Below, piece after piece: positions 31,700 through 40,287 of a stretch of 64,000 nucleotides of DNA (positions within the stretch are counted from its first letter, which is position 1; each line of letters begins with the position of its first letter). The stretch is from assembly GCA_021234155.1 (NCBI GenBank), contig JAJEKV010000262.1:124001-188000 (forward strand), given 5' to 3'. Below the pieces are notes generated by a model. That model saw nothing but the letters and a program-made list of their open reading frames with translations. It was not told the origin of the DNA and made no database searches. The stretch comes from Isoetes taiwanensis (taxonomy: Eukaryota > Streptophyta > Lycopodiopsida > Isoetales > Isoetaceae). A program made the position numbers and the translations under genes.

Positions 31700-32440
31700 C
31701 TACCCAAGAAAGTTCTTTGGTCCGTCATCGTCTTTGAGCTGGTCAAGGAATTTTTCATAATCTTCCTTTGGCCATTTCTTTGTATATCTGAAGTCGCATC
31801 CAATGAAGCGGGCCGAAGTGTTTACCACGTCCACGCACAAACCTCGCGGACTAACGTGGAAACACTTGAAAGGTTTGCCACCCTCCTGAATTGGCCCAAG
31901 AAGATATTCGTCTACTTTGCTGTAGAGGGACTCCGGAAAGCTTTCCTTCTCCATCTCTTTGCGTCCTTCTGTCCATCCACTGATGCTACTTGCGAACATA
32001 AGCATCAGATTCTCCGTGAATATGGGGTGAGCTTGCCTCAAGGCAGCCATGTCTTGAAAAGGAAGTTTCTTCACTTCCTTCATGTATATGACAAGGGCCC
32101 GCTCCATTGTTCCAATCTTCTTCAGCTCTAGGGCTCTGACTTTCATGGTACGTCTCCCAGTATAATCCTTGCTTCCCTTCAGGAATGTGGTGCCATCCTT
32201 GATCTCCTTCAGCAGCCTTTGCAGATCTAGAGGATGCATGGACTTTAATGGGCGACAGGAATTATTGGTGAAAAGTCTAAGCCTATCCTTTACTTCAATT
32301 TTTTCTTCCTTCTCGTCCTTCAACCAGTCTTCGTAGAATAACTGGGCAACTTCGGTGCACAAATTCCACGACTCGTCATCAAGATATACAAAGTAGTTGT
32401 AGTCACGCATAGTTGACTTTTTAATCGCTTGCGCCGCCAT
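31700..32440 (-). CDS. hypothetical 246-aa protein / exon
   Basis: A continuous minus frame opens MAAQAIKKSTMRDYNYFVYL, then DDESWNLCTEVAQLFYEDWL, KVRALELKKIGTMERALVIY, SSISGWTEGRKEMEKESFPE and FKCFHVSPRGLCVDVVNTSA, ending KDDDGPKNFLG with the stop at 31700. It is the longest clean non-retroelement frame in the window. Composition is soluble and mixed alpha, with no transmembrane segment or signal peptide. I do not recognise a domain. Neighbouring minus-strand frames on both sides suggest it is one piece of a multi-exon gene, probably of a mobile element. Confidence 0.55.
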   Translation of the reverse strand: MAAQAIKKSTMRDYNYFVYLDDESWNLCTEVAQLFYEDWLKDEKEEKIEVKDRLRLFTNNSCRPLKSMHPLDLQRLLKEIKDGTTFLKGSKDYTGRRTMKVRALELKKIGTMERALVIYMKEVKKLPFQDMAALRQAHPIFTENLMLMFASSISGWTEGRKEMEKESFPESLYSKVDEYLLGPIQEGGKPFKCFHVSPRGLCVDVVNTSARFIGCDFRYTKKWPKEDYEKFLDQLKDDDGPKNFLG

Positions 32441-32774
32441 GACTTTCCAATCTGCATGACACGTAAGGCACTAGATAAGGGCATACACATCATCTTAATT
32501 AGCTTGCGGTAGCTGACCCAAAATGGGGCAGCCCAATTTCAGATCATCCGACACAGGAGGTGAAGCCATTAGCCCAATTTCCTGAAGCGGTTCGAAATTG
32601 GGCGCCCAATATGCAATCGTTTCAGGAAATTGGGCGCCCAATTTGGAAAGAGTGCCAAAAATCTGAAATTGGGTGGTTCAATTTCGAACTAGTGGATAGC
32701 GGGAACTAGTAATGGTGGTAGTGCACTTACGAGAATCACGCTCCCACCCGACGGAGTGCCCGCGTTTGCCCTTC

Positions 32775-33260
32775 TTAGGCTTCCCGTGAGAATGCCCACC
32801 GTTCTGAAGGCTGCTGAATTTCTTCGAAAAATACTTCCTCGTGTATAGTCTTCTTTGTTATGTCATTATTCTCCGGCTTACCGCGAGCGTACTTTCGATT
32901 CTTTGGAGATTTCTGCGCCGGGACTCGGCATTTCCTTTTGGCATAGAAAAAGAATATCGGTTCGCCAAGTGCTTCCTTCGGGGAGGCCATGCCAAAGCTT
33001 GTGTGACAAGCGGTTGAGCAACCGTGGTCGTATGGTTGCCATTAACAATCCAAGATTCTCGCATTTTGCAGATCCTCTAACTTCTTCCACTTGATTGCTC
33101 GCCTCATGCGTGGATCGAATCCGGCATCGACATCAAAGACAGGGAGGGTGCATCCGATGGTCGATAAATGATTCGTGAGAGTGTCCAAGTGTTCGGACTT
33201 ATGACCCTACAAGTCATATTTGCCGGGGCTTTATGCATCTTGAACACATCGACTTCAATC
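32775..33260 (-). pseudogene. decayed coding block (minus strand)
   Basis: From about 33115 the minus strand reads GFDPRMRRAIKWKKLEDLQN, a stop, then STACHTSFGMASPKEALGEP, IFFFYAKRKCRVPAQKSPKN and a charged tail ending SERWAFSREA at 32775. A preceding block (33250-33110) in another frame reads LQIEVDVFKMHKAPANMTC. Frames shift and one stop interrupts, so this is a broken gene or joined exons. It has the same orientation as the blocks on either side. No family is named. Confidence 0.35.
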
Positions 33261-33801
33261 TGAAGCCCACCCCGTGAGGGTAGATTCTCTCCCCGTGTTT
33301 GATGCTTGCTATGGCGTTCGCAACAACTCATGTTCCGCTCTCTTTCGGTGACGCCGCCACCGGATGGAGTGAACTTCACGATCTGCCGGCTACTCTCCCG
33401 TTCTTCAGGATAAAGAAGAAGACAAGGACTCCCTCTCCCGAACTTTCGCTCGTGATAACATGTCCTTTGCGCCTGCCTTGACTGGACCACCTAAATCTTT
33501 TCCTCTGGCGGCTTAGGTGGTTCCTCTTGACGGTTGGTCCTCTTTTCGCACTCGCGAGGCGCGACCTTGATGTTCTCTTCATTCCAATCAATATAAGTTT
33601 AGTGGCGACTTTTACTTGAATAGCCGTAGCAGGTGTGTCCCTTCTTCTTTATCTGCCAGACGGGTCTCCATGGGGCCCCCCTGCGCTTGTGCTGTCTCAC
33701 CTTTCTTGTATCTAGACTTAAGCCACTTAGTATCGTATACTTTAGGTTGGTTTTGCCCTGATACTCGCGGAGCGGTGCTTTCGACCTATTCTGTTTGTGC
33801 T

Positions 33802-34335
33802 CTAATATCCATTTCTGACAGCGTAGTAGCCATCCAAAATATCAGTTCTTGATTTGATGCCCGAGCGCTCTAAACTTTCATATGAGTCTAGCGCCCATCC
33901 TTTCTGAGCGCAAGAATGTGGGCTTTCCTTTATACTTGCGTTCATCATACATGGCTCGTACTTAGATAGTGGAACTTTATAACGGACAAAAGTCCGATCT
34001 ACGGTGTCTTCAACGTCGATGAGGAAGTCATCCTTGTTCTCAGGCGAGACCTCCATGTCGATGACGATACCCGCCGAATTCATTTTTCCTGCCCCTATCT
34101 TGCCAAAGAAAAGCAAAAGATCCTTGAGGTGGTTTGTCTGGGACCCAGGATGAATATTCCCTATCTCTATGCACCAGATCCATTCCTCAGCAACCGTCAA
34201 AATTTCATGGGGCACAACCTGGATGCCAGCAAACAGTTATTTCTCTTCTTCTGTTCTTGCATTCTCTATTGCAATAGCCTCTGCAAATTTGGGTCCGGTA
34301 CTGGGAACTCGAGCAGTCTGCTTTATTCGCGCCAT
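33802..34335 (-). pseudogene. ORF with histone H3-tail-like N-terminus, one in-frame stop
   Basis: From the ATG at 34335 the minus strand encodes MARIKQTARVPSTGPK, then FAEAIAIENARTEEEK, a TAA at 34239-34237, and the same frame continues LFAGIQVVPHEILTVAEEWI, WCIEIGNIHPGSQTNHLKDL, MNSAGIVIDMEVSPENKDDF, DRTFVRYKVPLSKYEPCMMN, ending DGYYAVRNGY at 33802. Histone H3 begins ARTKQTARKSTGGK: A1, R2, K4, Q5, T6, A7, R8, then STG and K14 are retained, T3 is Ile and K9 is replaced by Val-Pro. The rest is not a histone fold. An acceptor-like CTGCAG lies 9 bases before the ATG. The body of the protein is not recognised. It is the most upstream of the minus-strand blocks between 30.4 and 34.4 kb and may be their N-terminal exon. 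H3-tail readers could bind such a tail, which is inference. Confidence 0.5.
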
Positions 34336-34540
34336 ATTAATTCCTGCAGAACGGAAAGTAGTGTTAGTACTTGGGAGACTTGGGGCTGAAGAGGCTGTTG
34401 TATGATGGAGGCAAATTGAAGCCCACCCAATTTGCTGGGATCCCTCACACAAGACACCAAATTGGAGCCCACCAATTTGCTCGGCTCAACTCATGGTGAG
34501 CCTTGAGTCTGAGGAGACGATTGCATCACAGGGACCAAAT

Positions 34541-34866
34541 TGGGCGCCCGCCCAATTTGGCCAGATCCCTACGCATACTAAATTGGGTGCCCGCCCAATT
34601 TACTTATCCCTCACACCAAAGTGGGCGGACGCCCAATTTGCCTATCCCGGAGAGCATGACTTCCTTGGATGGTAGACTTGGGTACAGTAAATTGGGCGGG
34701 CGCCCAATTTAGTCTGCCCAAGTCTACCATCCAAGGTAGTCGTGCTCTCCGGGATAGGCAAATTGGGCGTCCGCCCACTTTGGTGTGAGGGATAGGCAAA
34801 TTGGGCGTCCGCCCGCATTGGTGTGAGGGATAAGTAAATTGGGCGTCCGCCCACTTTGGTGTTAGG
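34541..34866. repeat. long palindrome built from hairpin copies
   Basis: The sequence is symmetric about 34700. 'cttggatggtagacttgggt' (34663-34682) is mirrored by the complementary 'cccaagtctaccatccaagg' (34717-34736). 'cctatcccggagagca' (34641) is mirrored by 'tgctctccgggatagg' (34743), and 'caaagtgggcgg' (34618) by its complement near 34770. Three further hairpin units repeat tandemly to the right (34760-34866). Arms are about 90 bp. Confidence 0.85.
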
Positions 34867-34914
34867 GAAAAAGTCCAATGTTTTGCAAAATGAAAGACCC
34901 AGGGAAGCAATTGG

Positions 34915-36240
34915 GTGCCCTATTCAGTTCTGCACACAGGTATGCATCTGTGGGGACTAGTGAGGCATCTAGAAGATGTTCATATGTCAGCCACAGCCCA
35001 ATTTCCGAGATGTAATAGCGGGATACTTAATCAGGCAGGCGCTCAAGTTTATATTAAGAAAGTAGTCCACCTTACCTTTGCCACCGGTGGTGGGGCGAGA
35101 TGCCATCAACTGCTAGAATTCCTTGGTGTACAGGGGTACCCAGGCGATAGGACAATGCAGAGAGGAAGGCGCCAACAGGATGGCGACAAGCGGCCGAGAG
35201 ACACAAGGCGCCAAGAGCTCGATCCGAAGCCGACAGCTGGTTCAGAGTATAGTGCGGGATGAGAACGACTTTCGTGGCTAAGAAATATGAAGGCGACAGT
35301 GTTTAGCGGAGCACAAAGCGCCAAAGAAGCACATAATTTTCTAAATCTGCAGGCGAGGAGAATGAGGGGCTTTTAAAGGGTTATGGACCTTTCATGAGGC
35401 GAAGACAAGTGTCGTGCATGTAAGAGCTTGGCCTTTTGAAATAAAAATGGACCGTTGATGGGTTCTAGCGTGAGGAATTAATTGTGGACCTTAATAATAA
35501 GTGCGGGAGTTTTTGAATTTCAAATTTGTCATTTAAAGCCCGCCCAAAATTAATTCGAGTCATGCACGTGTCGCACGTGCTTTAGGCGGGAACTTGTGTT
35601 TCAAAGTTCCGGGACGGACACATTACTTCGAAATTAGGTGGGACATTTAACTTTAAAAATTGGGGGGAAATTACATTCAAATTTTGGGGGGAATTCCTGT
35701 TTAAATGTAAATGCGCTTCAAACCTGTTGTTTTTTTGGCAGTGCCTTGTTTGGCTACTATCTTTTCTACAAGACGCAAACATCATCAGCGATTCATATTC
35801 ATGGCCACGAGATCTCCAAAGGTTTGTGCTGCTCCACAGTTAAATTCGCCATACCTCGATGTGTAATTGCTGCAAATGTGATGTGATGGGATGTTATCAA
35901 TCACGCCTTTCCATTCACGGCTCTTCATTCGCACCTCTTCAAGCACGCCTGTTCATTCACACCTTTCCATTCACGCCTTTTCGATGGCACCTGTTGATTT
36001 ACTCCTCATCATTCACCTGGTTACTGTCACATTTACATAAACTCTAAGTTTCGATGCAGTCCGTCCTTTTCCTGAAATTGGTGTGCAGGAATTGTGTGCC
36101 TGCTATTTTCTCCATTAACCCTTGTTTGTAGTCAGGCCCTTCCAATGCTCGATTGTATTTGCTTTGGGAGCTCAATGATAAATTCCAGTTAGTGTCTGCC
36201 TCCTTAGTTCTCTTAGTGTCTGCCTCCTTCAGTTTCATCT
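34915..36240. other. no gene recognised
   Basis: Short frames occur on both strands (for example plus 34915-35262), without motifs. 35905-36015 holds short imperfect repeats of 'cattcacgcctttccatt'. GGGG-rich phrases ('aaattggggggaaatt') lie near 35655-35690. Confidence 0.45.
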
Positions 36241-36985
36241 ACAGAAAGGGACGAATTGGGCGGTCGCCCAGATTGTCCCTATGTGTAGGTGACCAGGTAG
36301 GTGAAACTGCCCGGGTGGGCAAACTGTATCTCAAAGGTGTTTCTCTTGGTGACAACTAAATTGGGCGGGCGCCGAGTCTCTGCCTACTTCACAGCTCTTT
36401 AACCACCACGAACAAATTGGGCGGGCGCCCAATTTGTGCGCGGATATGTCCTGTTCAGACCGACAACCTTCTTTTGTACCCATTGTGAGACTGACTGCAT
36501 CAATAATACCCTTATATAAGCACCTGATTCGGTTCAAATTGGGCGGCCGCCTAACTAAATAATGGGACAAATTGGGTGATCGCCCATATTGTCCCTTTCT
36601 CGTAGATGATCAGATATGTGAAACTGTCCGGGTGGGCCAGCTGTATCTCGAATGTGTTTTCTCTTGGTGACAGCTAAATTGGGCGGACGCCGAGTGTGTG
36701 CCTACTTTACAGCTCTTCTACCACCACGAACAAATTGGGCGGGTGCCCAATTTGTGCGCGAATATGGCCTCTTCAGAGTGAGAACCTTCTTTTCTACCCA
36801 TTGTGAGACTTACTGCATCCAATACTAACCTTATACAAGGGGAATGTAAAGACCTCATATGTAAAAAAGGGCACCCGCCCAATTTCATTGTCCTTGTAAC
36901 CATTGAATGGGAGTCCCCCCAGATCATTTGCATTGCTTTCTCGTCTTCCTTACTCGATTTTAACACTACTGAAATCCTTGTGCAG

Positions 36986-39030
36986 GTTGTGTATCTCTTC
37001 CTTAATGAACATCTAGTAGCAAAGGGAGTTGTGGGGCAAATGACACAATGCCACTTCAAGGAGATATCGAAAGGACTAGTGAGCGTAGGTGTGGAGGAAG
37101 TGTTCGAAGGCCACCATACCCTTCCCTGGCCAACTCCAGATGCAACCACAATAGCAGAAGCCAGGGGCTCATTCGTTCTCTGGAGAAGTGAAGATGCTTG
37201 TGAGTCGTCTACTAATGACGTCCCCAAAGAAAAAGATGGGACAGAGGTGGGGAAGGAGACACAACCGCTGACAAGATATACCCTTCTTGAAAAGGATTAT
37301 GAGATATGGCACTCATGCGACTCCATTATCGCCGGAAAGGGATTCATATCTTTCACTGGCCCCGATGATGCAGTTTGTGACCAGTTTTTGGGTTTCAAGT
37401 TTGTGGGAGTATCTGTAACTGAAGGTTTCCCTCCCCTTTCTGAAGTGAACATCCGTTGCCGGGGTTGCTTGCAGTGTGCCGGCCGGGATGCTCGTGAGAT
37501 GGAGCAATGACCTGCGCCCGTGTTGACGGAGTAAAGGTCTCTGGAGATATTGACCGCGGCAAGACCGCAACAGAAGCGATATTGTGTCCGGCCGGGGAGC
37601 TCGAGCATCGAAGCACCCAAATTATGAGAAACGACATTACACTTTTCATTCCCGACAACCCGTGAAGGTTGTTAGGCTACCAAAGCTTGCTCGCGTCTCA
37701 CCACCCGTAATGCTATCCTCATTTACTGGGGAGGACCTTGTGTTGCAAGAATAGGTGTTGTGTCGTTCTCTAGGAATCAAGTTGTTAACATGCGAAAAGG
37801 AATTCCTTGCCATGAAATCAAGTGATAGGGTTACTTTTGTTTATGACATGTTCGCCAACAACATGAAAGGTCAAGAGTGGGACGACCGGTGTTTGCAGGG
37901 GAATCTCGTTTGCGAAAGGGCGTGGTACCTTGGTCTCGGGATCTCAAAGTCGGCATGATCCGAAATGGAAGGCCCAATTTCTTGAGGGTGCACATAAGGC
38001 CGAACATGGTAACCGTGGCACCTTGAAGCCTCGCCTCGACGCTGGCATGTGAGGCCGTGGTTTTCCATGTTCGTGAGGGAGAACGGTGAATCCTTGCCCC
38101 ACCGCGGCGGGGAGAAACGAGAAGGGGATAAGAGAGAATGTCGAAGTTGCCCGCAATGTTTACGTAAGTCCAAAGATTCTAGAAGAGGTTAATGCAGAGG
38201 TTGTGGCGTTGACTGGCAAGAAGGTATCACCGACAAGTTTTCATAGAACGTGGAGGCGGAGCTTCCGGGACGTCAGTATCGCAAAGAAAGTTGCATTCTC
38301 CAAATGCGATACATGTGAGGTGATCCGTCTGGGGTTATCAAGACCAAAGATGAAGGAGAGAGGAGGATGTTGCATGATGAAAGAAGAGTGCATAGATGGA
38401 GCAGGCCTCGTGGTCGCGACACAAGATCGGGTCGTGGAGATTATACTCCCACGGTATCCCGCCAATATCTTTGTATTATTCACGACAAAATGGATCAAGC
38501 CAAAACAATGATTCCAAAATTGCAACAATGCGTGAAGTCTCTCTGGAGACTTGACAAGCTAAAAATGACATTGACTGGTGCATTGACTCATGGTCATGGG
38601 AATGGATCCTATGGAAACTTTGCCCCGGACTTATGGCCGATGACTCTAACTTCCATGTAGGTTCTTTGAATAGCATCTTGAAGAGATTAGAGATGGGGCA
38701 CCTAGTATGCGGGGAGGCCACCGCCGATTCTGAATCATCTGCTCCAAAATGGGTCTCCTCATTGCGAGACACAACGGCCTTGGAGTCAAAGTTGTCACTA
38801 TCCAATACCAAGCATACCGCTAATTTGCCACGAGCACGGGGACCATCATTGAAGCCTCGCCCAAGATACTTTATTTGTATTTGGACAACGATCCGAGAAC
38901 AAGAATAGGTATGTCTTCTCCTATCTTTCTTACCTAGTATATCTTGGTGTGTTTGAAGAGATTGAGCTAGGCCATGATGCCCGGTCACACACATGATGAT
39001 ATCGATGCCTTGTTTGGTAACTCACACTCA
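36986..39030 (+). pseudogene. decayed transposase-like gene (DUF8039-like then DUF7869-like)
   Basis: After an acceptor-like CCTTGTGCAG (to 36985) the plus frame reads VVYLFLNEHLVAKGVVGQMT...ISKGLVSVGVEEVFEGHHTLP...GSFVLW, the pattern of the DUF8039 domain of plant transposon proteins (name from memory). It continues to a stop at 37508. Coding resumes out of frame: DRCLQGNLVCERAWYLGLGI (37890-37950), then FHRTWRRSFRDVSIAKKVAF, SKCDTCEVIRLGLSRPKMKE (38240-38360), IHDKMDQAKTMIPKLQQ (38480-38530), LTGALTHGHGNGSYGNFAPD, NFHVGSLNSILKRLEMG, LYLYLDNDP, NRYVFSYLSYLVYLGVFEEI and PGHTHDDIDALFGNS (to ~39020). This is the DUF7869-type order: MD.AKT, LDN, and GHTH.DID, probably an RNase H-like catalytic Asp set. 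At least five frame changes and several stops make it non-functional. Confidence 0.6.
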
Positions 39031-39049
39031 CCCCGGTTTTTGGTCCACT

Positions 39050-39610
39050 GTTGAAAACATCAGTTTTGGTAGGTCTACATGTCCTGTTTTCAAATAATCC
39101 TACATGTGGATTTGTGGAGGTATGGTTTTGTTCGATAATGGTGTTCTTTTTTCAGTGGACTAAAACATCCACTGTTGTTTTGTAGTTTCTTCTATTGTGA
39201 CATGTCATTTTATAATACAATCCACTGTAGGAAAGAATATTTGAATTTCTACATGTCTAATAATTCTATTGTCACATGTCTTTATAGATGTAGGAAAGAA
39301 TATTTGATTCTCTACATGTCCTATACTTCCATTCACATGTCTTTATAGTAGTAGGACAAAGTACTTTATTTGGTAAGGCATTGTAGGAAAGAATACATGA
39401 ATTACGACATGTGTAATACTTCTATTGTCACATGTCTTTATAGAAGTAGGAAAGAATACTTGATTCTCTACATGTCCTATCCTTCCATATCACGGGTCTT
39501 TATAGTGGTAGGACAGAGTACTTGATTTGCTACGTGCACGATTTGCTGCACATGCACGATCACATGTCCTTATACTAGTATTCCATGTAAGACAAGTTAC
39601 TTCAACTACT
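39050..39610. repeat. diverged tandem repeats 'tctacatgtcctat...aggaaagaatactt'
   Basis: Units of roughly 80-90 bp contain 'ctacatgtcctatacttcca', 'cacatgtctttatag' and 'gtaggaaagaatactt'. At least five imperfect copies are present. No coding frame. Confidence 0.7.
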
Positions 39611-39639
39611 TCAATTACTTAACACCTATTTTTGCATAA

Positions 39640-40135
39640 CAAAACCATCAAGAATTTGATTTGTATTCCTTGAGGGAGTGCGGGGACACTGCAACAAATC
39701 CCTAAGCATTAATGTCATAGGACCACGCAAAATCCTAACAATATCCTAACATTTTGGATATTGTTAGAGAAAGACCATTAAACCACGCCTACATTTTTGC
39801 ATAACAAACCATTAAGAATTGTGAGATGTATTTTTTTATGGAGGATAGGACCATTGCAACAAATCCCCAAGCATTAAAATGGCAAGACCATGCAATATCT
39901 TAACATTATTCCCCCATTTTGGATATCATTAGTGGAACACCATTAAACCGTTCCTACATCTTGGTATAATTTAGACCATTAAGAATTTGAGATGTAATTG
40001 TTTATGGGGAATAGGACCATTGCAACAAATCCCCAAGCATTATAAAATGGCAAGACTATGCAATATCCTAACATTATCCCCCCATTTTGGATATCATTAG
40101 TGGAACACCATTAAACCATGCCTACATCTAGTTGG
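39640..40135. repeat. ~165-bp tandem repeat, three copies
   Basis: Copies begin near 39640, 39800 and 39960. Each holds 'accattaagaattt', 'ttgcaacaaatccccaagca', 'tatcctaacatt' and 'attttggatatcattagtgg'. Copies two and three are the most alike. Confidence 0.8.
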
Positions 40136-40287
40136 TACTAAGGTTCGCTATAGACAGTCCAATAGTTATCCACGTCATCCAATGGTTTTAATTGTATCTA
40201 ATTTATCTTATCCAATGGTTCTTTCTAAGAATGCAATGGTTCTTTGAAAAACAAGATAACTTATTGCACTTAGACGATTTGCACTAA

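Larger units (their letters stand above)
28060..36900. repeat. dispersed GC-rich hairpin family, >25 copies
   Basis: The core is AAATTGGGCG paired with CGCCCAATTT around a short C/G-rich centre (GGGCGCCCGCCC, GGGCGGCCGCCC, GGGCGGACGCCC, GGGCGTCCGCCC). Clear copies lie near 28071, 28102, 28150, 28222, 29545, 29610, 30177, 30265, 31350, 32595, 32628, 34540, 34580, 34617, 34689, 34762, 34797, 34838, 36254, 36358, 36414, 36537, 36570, 36677, 36731 and 36868. At many copies the bases just outside the core also pair, and differ by locus: CTAACC/GGTTAG at 30265, CCAGT/ACTGG at 30177, AC/GT at 36414. Copies sit between and within the decayed coding blocks and none is coding. Confidence 0.9.

Noticed and set aside
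36803-36985. N-terminal extension of the 37-kb plus-strand frame (MRLTASNTNLIQ...)
   Set aside because: It runs through hairpin-associated DNA and ends at a good splice acceptor (36985), so coding more likely starts at 36986.
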